This document shows positions 1-5,250 of a stretch of 6,418 nt of DNA, piece after piece. How positions within the stretch are numbered: position 1 is the stretch's first letter; every line of letters begins with the position of its first letter. The notes under the pieces were generated by a model. The model was given only the letters and a program-made list of their open reading frames with translations, searched no databases and was not told the origin of the DNA. The position numbers were made by a program, and so were the translations under genes. Location of the stretch: positions 1 to 6,418 of the forward strand of contig JAJXSQ010000135.1 in the NCBI GenBank assembly GCA_021784495.1, written 5' to 3'. This DNA is from Myxococcales bacterium. Lineage in GTDB: Bacteria; Myxococcota; Myxococcia; Myxococcales; Anaeromyxobacteraceae.

Positions 1-92
1 GCCGGGGGCGCGGCGCGGGGCCGCGCGGCGCCGCTCCCCGGCCCCGGGGCGGCGAGCAGCGCGGCGAGGAGGAGGGTGAGGGCCGGCCCCAT
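1..92 (-). CDS. Unidentified exported protein, N-terminal signal peptide only (runs off the left edge)
   Basis: Only the first 30 codons are in the window. Read leftward from the ATG at 92-90, they encode a short start (MGPALT), a Leu/Ala-rich hydrophobic core (LLLAALLAAP) and then a Gly/Ser/Ala/Pro/Arg-rich stretch. This is the layout of a Sec signal peptide followed by a low-complexity mature start. The n-region lacks Lys or Arg, which is unusual for a signal peptide. An AGGGGGA stretch (111-105 on the minus strand) lies 12 nt before the ATG and could be a distant Shine-Dalgarno. No cysteine is visible in a lipobox position. The frame stays open upstream of the ATG, so the start is a choice based on the signal peptide. 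The gene diverges from the cytochrome c7 gene and could share its control region. The function cannot be told from this fragment. Confidence 0.42.
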   Translation of the reverse strand, partial: MGPALTLLLAALLAAPGPGSGAARPRAAPP

Positions 93-142
93 GCTGCCGG
101 ACTGTCCCCCTGGCAGGCGCCCGCGTCCATTTTTCGATCCCC

Positions 143-173
143 GGGGGGGCCGCCGCCGCCGGCGCGCCCCCCC
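143..173. repeat. GC-only inverted repeat (8-bp arms, 15-nt loop)
   Basis: Seven G followed by C (143-150) are perfectly complementary to G followed by seven C (166-173), around a loop of GCC/GCG units. The repeat lies in the divergent intergenic region. A run of T (131-134) sits on its left, so it does not look like a terminator for either flanking gene. It may be a structured leader for the leftward gene or simply a by-product of GC-rich DNA. Confidence 0.3.
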
Positions 174-216
174 TGCGACGGTGAGGGGGCGAGGCCGCGA
201 CGGTCTTCACTCGTCG

Positions 217-232
217 CCTGATCCAGATCAGG
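217..232. promoter_or_regulatory. Perfect 16-bp dyad with FNR-family core (TGAT-N4-ATCA)
   Basis: CCTGATC and GATCAGG form a perfect 7+7 inverted repeat around two bases (CA). The core TGAT-CCAG-ATCA matches the inner eight positions of the FNR/DNR/NNR consensus TTGAT-N4-ATCAA; only the outermost T and A differ (C and G here). Its centre is about 145 bp before the cytochrome start codon and about 132 bp from the start of the divergent exported-protein gene, so it could serve either. The match is seen directly. Binding by a CRP/FNR-family regulator and control by oxygen or redox state are inferences that suit an electron-transfer cytochrome. Confidence 0.45.
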
Positions 233-235
233 GCT

Positions 236-254
236 CGCGATCGAGACGCGATCG
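236..254. repeat. Direct repeat of CGCGATCG with 11-bp period
   Basis: CGCGATCG occurs at 236-243 and again at 247-254. The copies are 11 bp apart, about one helical turn, and each contains the palindrome CGATCG. The pair begins four bases after the FNR-like dyad, inside the cytochrome upstream region. Same-face direct repeats are a usual layout for activator or response-regulator sites, but no specific regulator can be named. Confidence 0.3.
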
Positions 255-304
255 CAGGTGCGCGCAGGTCGGCGCTTTCTTCTCGCCTTCCGGTGAATTC
301 TGGA

Positions 305-310
305 TAGAGT
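305..310 (+). promoter_or_regulatory. Candidate -10 hexamer (TAGAGT) for the cytochrome gene
   Basis: TAGAGT matches the sigma-70 -10 consensus at four of six positions, including the first two and the last. It lies in the least GC-rich part of the intergenic region, about 60 bp before the start codon. No good -35 hexamer is found at 16-18 bp, which would fit activator dependence but also fits a false match. Confidence 0.2.
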
Positions 311-356
311 GCGCCGTCCATTGGACGGGCGGGCTGGTCCGCCCCCGACTTCACCC

Positions 357-361
357 AGGAG
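357..361 (+). promoter_or_regulatory. Ribosome binding site of the cytochrome c7 gene
   Basis: AGGAG lies eight bases before the GTG at 370. This spacing settles the start: it gives a protein opening directly with a signal peptide, whereas the longer open frame upstream encodes Arg/Pro-rich sequence with no family resemblance. Confidence 0.75.
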
Positions 362-369
362 CCGAACAA

Positions 370-681
370 GTGAACAAGATCATCGCTGGCGTCATCGCTG
401 CCCTCTTCCTCGCCTCCGGCGTCGCCGTCGCCGCCGACACCGGGCCGGCCTCCATCGTCCTCAAGGCCAAGAACGGGAACGTCACCTTCCCCCACCACGC
501 GCACCAGGAGCGGCTCAAGGGCGACTGCAAGCTCTGCCACGGCGCGATGACGGGCGGCAAGATCGCGGGCTTCGCCGAGACGGTCGACAAGACCAAGGCC
601 CACGGCCTCTGCCACACCTGCCACAAGAAGGAAGGCAAGGGGCCCGTCGCCAAGTGCGGCGAGTGCCACAAGAAGGCTTAA
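370..681 (+). CDS. Periplasmic triheme cytochrome c7 (PpcA family)
   Basis: The 103-residue product is a small soluble multiheme electron carrier. Residues 1-21 form a signal peptide (NKI, then a hydrophobic IIAGVIAALFLASG) with a likely cut at AVA-ADT, leaving about 82 residues; Geobacter PpcA has about 71. Three heme-binding motifs are present: CKLCH (53-57), CHTCH (81-85) and CGECH (96-100). The mature start IVLKAKNG and the FPHHAH segment closely match PpcA as I recall it. H42, H45 and H78 are the expected distal axial ligands, giving three bis-His hemes. The protein is Lys-rich, as this family is. In metal-reducing bacteria such proteins carry electrons across the periplasm between inner-membrane and outer-membrane cytochromes. 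Oddities are a GTG start, an extra His inside the second motif (H82), another at H43, and a heme I to second-motif linker a few residues longer than in PpcA. It is apparently monocistronic. I am sure of the family; the partners are inferred. Confidence 0.92.
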   Translation: MNKIIAGVIAALFLASGVAVAADTGPASIVLKAKNGNVTFPHHAHQERLKGDCKLCHGAMTGGKIAGFAETVDKTKAHGLCHTCHKKEGKGPVAKCGECHKKA

Positions 682-701
682 GTCGAGCCTTCCGCTTCGA
701 C

Positions 702-742
702 GACGTGACCGAGGGGCCGGGCGACCGGCCCCTCTTCACGTC
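702..742. terminator. Bidirectional hairpin terminator between the cytochrome gene and mutS
   Basis: A perfect 10-bp stem (GAGGGGCCGG 711-720, CCGGCCCCTC 725-734) closes on a four-base GCGA loop. After a small internal loop it continues as a second 7-bp stem (GACGTGA 702-708, TCACGTC 736-742). It begins 20 bp after the cytochrome stop codon, and its outer arm contains the mutS stop codon (738-736 on the minus strand). Being symmetrical, it can act on both converging transcripts. No clear U-tract follows on either strand, so termination may be inefficient, Rho-assisted, or the hairpin may mainly protect 3' ends. Confidence 0.6.
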
Positions 743-3387
743 TTCAGGAGCCGCGTCCGCCAGCCGGCGAGCCAGGCGAGGGCGTCGATGGGGCGCAGGG
801 TGTCGGGGTCGAGGGCCCGCAGCGCCTCGGCGAGCGCCTCCAGCTCCGGATCGGTCCGCGGCGCGAAGAGGGAGAGCTGCGCCGCGGTCGCCGCCTCCAC
901 CCGCCGCGCGCGCCGATCGTGCGCCAGGGTCGCGTGGCCCGCCTCGTCGAGCTCCATCGACTCGAGGTTGCGCAGGATCTCCCGCGCCCGCGCCAGCACC
1001 TCCGCCGGGAGGCCGGCGAGGCGCGCCACCTCGATCCCGTAGCTCCGGGAGGCCGCGCCGGCGACCAGCTTCCGGAGGAAGACGACCTCCTCCCCCGCCT
1101 CCCGGACCGCGACCGAGAGGTTCCGGACGCCGGGCCGCTCCCGGGCCAGCTCCTGGAGCTCGTGGTAGTGGGTCGCGAAGAGGGTGCGGCTCCCGATCCG
1201 GTCGTGGAGCTGCTCCGCCACCGCCCAGGCGATCGACAGGCCGTCGAAGGTCGAGGTCCCCCGGCCGATCTCGTCGAGGATCACCAGGGAGCGCGCGGTG
1301 GCGTTGTGGAGGATCGCCGCGGTCTCGGTCATCTCGACCATGAAGGTGGAGCGGCCGCGGGCCAGGTCGTCCGAGGCGCCGACCCGGGTGAAGATCCGGT
1401 CGCACAGGCCGATCCGGGCGCGCGCGGCCGGGACGAAGCTCCCGATCTGGGCGAGGAGCGCGGCCAGGGCCGCCTGGCGCATGACCGTGCTCTTCCCGGC
1501 CATGTTGGGGCCGGTGATCACCAGCAGCGTCCCGTCCCCGGCCGCGGCGGGGTCGCCGGCGCCGGCGAGCCGGAGGTCGTTCGGGACGAAGCTCGCCGGT
1601 CCGCCCGGGAGCGCCGCCTCGACCACCGGGTGGCGGCCGTCGACGAGCTCGAGCGCGGTCGAGCCGTCCACCGCCGGGCGGCAGAACCCGCGCTCCGCGG
1701 CGACCCGCGCCAGGGAGAGGAGCGCGTCGACGCGCGCGGCGGCGGCCGCGGCGGTCCGCAGCCGCGCCCCCTGCGAGGTCACCTCCTCGCGGAGCGCCTC
1801 GAAGAGCCGCTGCTCGAGGGCGATCCGCCGCTCCTCGGCGGTGAGCACCCGCTCCTCGAAGGCCTTCAGCTCCGCGGTGACGAAGCGCTCCCCGCCGACC
1901 GTCGTCTGCCGCCGCTCGTACTCCGGCGGGACGAGGTGGAGGTTCGGCTTCGTCACCTCGAGGTAGTAGCCGAAGACCCGGTTGAAGCGGACCTTCAGCG
2001 AGCCGATCCCCGTCCGCGCCCGCTCCGTCGCCTCGAGCCGCGCGAGGACCCCCTTGCCGTCCTCGGCGACGTCGATCAGCTCGTCGAGCTCGGCCGAGTG
2101 GCCGCGCCGGATGATCCCGCCCTCGGTGAGGGTCACGGGCGGCTCCTCGGCCACGGCGGCGTCGAGGCGGGCGGCGAGCGGCTCGAGCCCGCGCAGCTCC
2201 CCGGCGGCCGCGCGCAGGAGCTCGGCCGCCCGGGGGGCGAGGAGCTCCGCCAGCGCCGGGAGGGCGAGGAGCGCGCCGGCCAGCGCCCGGAGGTCCCGGC
2301 CGCTCCCCTGGCCGACGGCCAGCCGGGCGGTCACCCGCTCGACGTCGGCGACCGGCCGCAGCGCCCCCGCCAGCTCCTCGCGCAGGATCGAGGAGGCGAC
2401 GAGCTCCTCCACCGCGTCGAGGCGGCGGTGGATGGGCGCGAGCTCGGCGAGCGGGTACCGGAGCCACTCGGCGAGGAGGCGTCCGCCGGCGGCGGTCGCG
2501 GTCCGGTCGAGGAGCGAGAGGAGGCTCCCCTGGCGCTGGTTGCCCCGGAGGGTCCGCTCCAGCTCCAGGTTGGCGCGGGTCGCCTCGTCCAGGACCAGGC
2601 CCCCGTCGGTCGCCAGCCGGGCGATGCGGTCGACGTGGCGGGGCGGCGCGCGCTGGGTCTCCGCGAGGTAGGCGAGCGCCGCGGCGGCCGCGCCGAGCCC
2701 GAGCGGGAGGTCGGCGACGCCGAAGCCGTCGAGCGACGCCACCCCCAGGTGGCGGCGGAGCCGGTCCGGGCCGAGCTCGAACTCGGCGTCGTCGCGGCGC
2801 GCGACCGGCGCGCCGGCGAGCCGCCCGAGCTCCGCCGCCCGCCCCGCCTCGAGCGCGCGGGGGAGGAGGAGCTCCCGGGCGCCCGCCCGGCGCAGCTCCT
2901 CGACCAGGCGTGCGTCGTCGGCGACCTCGCCGCAGCGGAGCTGGCCGGTGGTGCCGTCGAGGAGCGCGAGCCCGACGCGGCGCTCCCCCGGCAGGGCGGC
3001 GGCGAGGAGGCTGGCCTCGCGGGGCTGGAGCACCTCCTCGTCGAGGACGGTGCCGGGCGTCACCACCCGGGTCACCTCGCGGCGCACCAGGGTCGCCCCG
3101 CCCGGCTCCCCGACCTGATCGCAGATCGCGACCTTGAACCCCCGCTCGAGGAGGCGCGCGACGTGCCCCCGCGCCGCGTGGTGAGGGACCCCGCACATGG
3201 GGACCCGCTCGTCGCCCTTCGACCGCGCGGTGAGGGTGATCTGGAGGGCCTCGGACGCGATCCGCGCGTCCTCGAAGAACATCTCGTAGAAGTCCCCGAG
3301 GCGGAAGAAGAGGATGGCGTCCGGGTGCCTCGCCTTCAGCTCGAGGTACTGGCGCATCATCGGCGTCGCCGCCGCGGTCTCGGTCAT
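736..3387 (-). CDS. mutS: DNA mismatch repair protein MutS
   Basis: The 883-residue protein (E. coli MutS has 853) recognises mismatches and small loops in the cytoplasm, then recruits MutL in an ATP-dependent way. The N-terminal domain has TPMMRQYL and GDFYEMFF; F33 and E35 form the Phe-X-Glu mismatch-reading motif. Connector, lever and clamp domains follow, with the conserved FGYYLEVTKPN near residue 470. The ATPase domain has Walker A GPNMAGKST (626-634), STFMVEMTE, Walker B LVILDEIGRGTST (D705, E706) and FATHYHEL with H740. A QLSLF sequence (837-841) near the C-terminus fits the sliding-clamp binding motif, and the closing LDPDTLRPIDALAWL resembles the E. coli tetramerisation tail. All key residues are present. 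The ATG at 3387 aligns with known N-termini; no clear Shine-Dalgarno precedes it. It diverges from the UbiB-family gene across 52 bp. No mutL is in view. Confidence 0.98.
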   Translation of the reverse strand: MTETAAATPMMRQYLELKARHPDAILFFRLGDFYEMFFEDARIASEALQITLTARSKGDERVPMCGVPHHAARGHVARLLERGFKVAICDQVGEPGGATLVRREVTRVVTPGTVLDEEVLQPREASLLAAALPGERRVGLALLDGTTGQLRCGEVADDARLVEELRRAGARELLLPRALEAGRAAELGRLAGAPVARRDDAEFELGPDRLRRHLGVASLDGFGVADLPLGLGAAAAALAYLAETQRAPPRHVDRIARLATDGGLVLDEATRANLELERTLRGNQRQGSLLSLLDRTATAAGGRLLAEWLRYPLAELAPIHRRLDAVEELVASSILREELAGALRPVADVERVTARLAVGQGSGRDLRALAGALLALPALAELLAPRAAELLRAAAGELRGLEPLAARLDAAVAEEPPVTLTEGGIIRRGHSAELDELIDVAEDGKGVLARLEATERARTGIGSLKVRFNRVFGYYLEVTKPNLHLVPPEYERRQTTVGGERFVTAELKAFEERVLTAEERRIALEQRLFEALREEVTSQGARLRTAAAAAARVDALLSLARVAAERGFCRPAVDGSTALELVDGRHPVVEAALPGGPASFVPNDLRLAGAGDPAAAGDGTLLVITGPNMAGKSTVMRQAALAALLAQIGSFVPAARARIGLCDRIFTRVGASDDLARGRSTFMVEMTETAAILHNATARSLVILDEIGRGTSTFDGLSIAWAVAEQLHDRIGSRTLFATHYHELQELARERPGVRNLSVAVREAGEEVVFLRKLVAGAASRSYGIEVARLAGLPAEVLARAREILRNLESMELDEAGHATLAHDRRARRVEAATAAQLSLFAPRTDPELEALAEALRALDPDTLRPIDALAWLAGWRTRLLKT

Positions 3388-3439
3388 GCCCGCCGCGTTC
3401 TACCGTGAACCGGCCGCGGGGTGCTACCATCGACGGGCG
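3388..3439. promoter_or_regulatory. Divergent promoter region between mutS and the UbiB-family gene
   Basis: This 52-bp spacer must hold both promoters unless they lie inside the genes. Rightward, TACCAT (3425-3430) resembles a -10 element (TANNNT form) and ends nine bases before the ATG at 3440. Leftward, TAGAAC (3402-3397 on the minus strand) ends nine bases before the mutS ATG. Initiation about seven bases after each hexamer would leave leaders of only about three bases. Neither start has a good purine-rich Shine-Dalgarno, which fits near-leaderless transcripts. GTTC-N6-GAAC (3397-3410) forms a small dyad over the leftward hexamer. The -35 elements are not recognisable. All promoter calls here are inferences from weak matches. 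Confidence 0.35.
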
Positions 3440-5176
3440 ATGCTCCGCGAGGCGTTCCAGGATCTGAACCGCCTCCGCCAGATCGCCTCGGCGCTCGTCC
3501 GCCACGGGTTCGGGGCCTACCTCGAGCGGACCCGGATCCGGGAGCTCGGCGTGCTCGAGGGGCTGCAGCCGGGCGCGGCGCTCCCCCCGCCCGACCGGGC
3601 CACCGCCATCCGGTTCCGGCAGCTCCTCGCGGAGCTCGGGCCGACCTTCATCAAGCTCGGGCAGCTCCTCTCGACCCGCCCCGATCTGCTCCCGGCCCAC
3701 TGGGTCGAGGAGCTCGAGGCGCTGCAGGACGACTGCCCGCCCCTCCCGGCCGGCGAGGTGCGCCGGGCGATCGAGGCGGGGCTCGGCGCCCCGGTGGAGC
3801 AGCTCTTCGGGGAGCTCGAGGGCGCGCCGCTCGCGTCGGCGTCGATCGCCCAGGTCCACCGGGCGCGCACCCACGCCGGCGAGCAGGTGGCGGTGAAGGT
3901 CCAGCGCCCCGACGCGCGGGCGCGGATCGACGGCGACCTGGCGCTCCTCTATTACCTCGCCAAGCTCCTGGAGGCGGTCGTGGAGGAGACGGGCGTCTAC
4001 ACGCCCACCACGGTGATCGAGGAGTTCGATCGCACGATCCACGAGGAGCTCGACTTCGAGAACGAGGCCCGCAACGCGCGCGCGATGCGCGAGGCCGCGG
4101 CGCGGCGGGAGGGGCTCGTCATCCCCCGGGTCCACGACGCCCTCTCCTGCGCCACCATCCTGACCCTCGACTACGTCGAGGGGACGAAGCTGAACGACGT
4201 GACCGCCGCCGGCGGCTTCGACACCGAGCGGATCGCCCGGGCCATCATCGAGGCCTCCTTCCGCCAGCTCTTCGAGGACGGGCTCTTCCACGGCGACCCG
4301 CACCCCGGGAACATCCTGGTCCTCCCCGGCGACCGGATCGCCCTCCTCGACTTCGGCCTCGTCGGCCGGCTCACCCGCGTCCAGAAGGAGGCGCTGGTCA
4401 CCCTGATCGTCGCGGTGGCGCTCAAGGACCCGGACTCGGTCGCGCGGCTGATCGTCCGGCTCGGCGTGCCGGGGGGCGGGCTGCCGCTCGGGCAGCTCCG
4501 CGCCGACGTGGTCGCCATCCTCGATCGGTACCTCGGGCTCCACCTCGACGAGATCCGGAGCGCGACGCTGCTGCGGGATCTGCTCGACCTCGCCGTCCGC
4601 CACCGGATCAAGGTGCCGCGGGAGTACGCCGTGCTCGCCAAGGCGAGCATCACCGTCGAGGGGATCATCCGGCGGCTCTACCCGCGCCTCGACATCCTCG
4701 AGGTGGGGCTCCCCTACGCGCGCGAGCTGCTCCTGGCCCGCTTCAACCCCCAGGACGCCTCCGGCGTCCTCCTGCGGAGCCTCCTGACCCTCCAGACGCT
4801 GGCGGAGGACGTGCCGGGCCAGCTCTCGCAGATCCTGGGCGATCTGGAGGGCGGGACCCTCCGGGTGAACGTCCGCTCCGACGACGCCGCGGCGGTCTCC
4901 GAGCAGGTGCGGGCGGCGGGCCTGCTCCTCTTCCTGGGGCTCATCGCGTCGGCGCTGACCGTCGGCGGGCTGGTGATCCTGGCGACCAGCCCCTCCCCGG
5001 CGATCGGCCTCGCCGCGCTCGCCGGCGGGGTCGGGGTGGCCGGCCTCGGCCTCGCGGTCCACCAGGCCCCGCGCCGCCTCCACAAGCTGAGCCTGCGCCT
5101 CCTCATCCCCGGGGGCGCCGGTCGCGCCCCGCCCCCGCCCGCCGGCGACCCGGCGAGGACCGCGCCGCCGGGCTGA
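3440..5176 (+). CDS. ubiB: ABC1/UbiB (AarF) family atypical protein kinase-like ATPase
   Basis: The 578-residue product (E. coli UbiB has 546) has the full ABC1 signature. KLGQ (72-75, the KxGQ motif) is followed by the ASAS loop (132-135, in ASASIAQVH), VAVKVQRP with the ATP-site lysine K153, ELD (203-205, the ExD motif), HGDPHPGN (284-291, catalytic D286 and metal-binding N291) and DFG (304-306). Two C-terminal membrane helices at about 493-515 and 521-540 anchor it, and the tail is Pro/Gly-rich. UbiB-family proteins are ATPases that support isoprenoid-quinone synthesis, perhaps by handling the lipid precursors. No quinone genes are nearby, and a menaquinone-using host would need another explanation, so the symbol is family-level only. 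The ATG at 3440 aligns with UbiB N-termini; an open extension to 3314 would overlap mutS and matches nothing. The next gene, lexA, lies 74 bp downstream and has its own control region. Confidence 0.93.
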   Translation: MLREAFQDLNRLRQIASALVRHGFGAYLERTRIRELGVLEGLQPGAALPPPDRATAIRFRQLLAELGPTFIKLGQLLSTRPDLLPAHWVEELEALQDDCPPLPAGEVRRAIEAGLGAPVEQLFGELEGAPLASASIAQVHRARTHAGEQVAVKVQRPDARARIDGDLALLYYLAKLLEAVVEETGVYTPTTVIEEFDRTIHEELDFENEARNARAMREAAARREGLVIPRVHDALSCATILTLDYVEGTKLNDVTAAGGFDTERIARAIIEASFRQLFEDGLFHGDPHPGNILVLPGDRIALLDFGLVGRLTRVQKEALVTLIVAVALKDPDSVARLIVRLGVPGGGLPLGQLRADVVAILDRYLGLHLDEIRSATLLRDLLDLAVRHRIKVPREYAVLAKASITVEGIIRRLYPRLDILEVGLPYARELLLARFNPQDASGVLLRSLLTLQTLAEDVPGQLSQILGDLEGGTLRVNVRSDDAAAVSEQVRAAGLLLFLGLIASALTVGGLVILATSPSPAIGLAALAGGVGVAGLGLAVHQAPRRLHKLSLRLLIPGGAGRAPPPPAGDPARTAPPG

Positions 5177-5190
5177 CGCGCGCCGCCGGG
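5161..5190 (+). repeat. 12-bp direct repeat flanking the UbiB-family stop codon
   Basis: CGCGCCGCCGGG occurs at 5161-5172, within the last codons, and again at 5179-5190, just past the TGA at 5174-5176. The period is 18 bp. Loss of one unit would remove the stop codon while keeping frame. It could be a trace of slippage in low-complexity GC-rich DNA; no function is implied. Confidence 0.4.
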
Positions 5191-5203
5191 AGGCCCGGAA
5201 TTT
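5186..5203 (+). terminator. Small hairpin after the UbiB-family gene (weak terminator candidate)
   Basis: CCGGG (5186-5190) and CCCGG (5194-5198) pair perfectly around AGG and are followed by AATTT. The stem has only five pairs and the T-run is short, so at best it is a partial terminator separating this gene from lexA. Confidence 0.2.
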
Positions 5204-5210
5204 GCGGATG

Positions 5211-5243
5211 GCTGAACGGTGTGCCAGGATACCCCCGTTCAGG
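5211..5243. promoter_or_regulatory. lexA operator: inverted pair of GTTCAG half-sites (SOS boxes)
   Basis: CTGAACGG (5212-5219) and CCGTTCAG (5235-5242) form a perfect 8+8 inverted repeat with 15 bases between. Against the Myxococcus xanthus LexA motif as I remember it (CTRHAMRYBYGTTCAGS), the plus-strand 17-mer 5227-5243 agrees at 14 positions and the minus-strand 17-mer 5227-5211 at 13. The region therefore reads as two abutting, oppositely oriented LexA boxes. It lies just before lexA and the right half-site runs into the Shine-Dalgarno. An AGGATAC segment between the half-sites (5226-5232) is a possible -10. The repeat is seen directly. LexA binding and autoregulation are inferred from position and motif. 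Confidence 0.7.
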
Positions 5244-5248
5244 AGGTG
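5241..5248 (+). promoter_or_regulatory. Strong ribosome binding site of lexA, overlapping the operator
   Basis: AGGAGGTG is a full anti-Shine-Dalgarno match. Four bases separate AGGAGG from the ATG at 5251, slightly short but workable. It fixes the lexA start even though the frame is open far upstream. Its first two bases are also the end of the right GTTCAG half-site. Confidence 0.85.
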
Positions 5249-5250
5249 TC

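Noticed and set aside
236..255. GCGATCGC resembling the cyanobacterial HIP1 word
   Set aside because: There is only one full copy and one near copy here, and the genes are not cyanobacterial. The 11-bp direct-repeat reading explains it better.
76..369. Earlier start for the cytochrome c7 protein
   Set aside because: The extra 98 residues are Arg/Pro-rich and would bury the signal peptide. The GTG at 370 has a good Shine-Dalgarno and begins the signal peptide.
919..3408. Long plus-strand open frame opposite mutS
   Set aside because: It mirrors mutS codons; the translation is compositionally biased and matches nothing, whereas the minus strand encodes every MutS motif.
3397..3410. GTTC-N6-GAAC as an SOS box for mutS
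   Set aside because: LexA boxes of the GTTCAG type run GAAC then GTTC; this one is the reverse, lacks the flanking AG, and mutS is not usually in the SOS regulon.
3314..3439. Earlier start for the UbiB-family protein
   Set aside because: The 42 extra residues would overlap the start of mutS and do not resemble UbiB N-termini; the ATG at 3440 aligns well.
515..5083. Very long open frame on the minus strand (over 1500 codons)
   Set aside because: It runs antisense or out of frame through mutS, the UbiB-family gene and the cytochrome gene. Its product is Arg/Pro/Gly-rich with no recognisable motif, as expected where GC-rich DNA has few stop codons.
3421..5250. In-frame upstream extension of lexA through the UbiB-family gene
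   Set aside because: The frame is open only because of GC bias. The AGGAGGTG site, the operator and the LexA family N-terminus all place the start at 5251.
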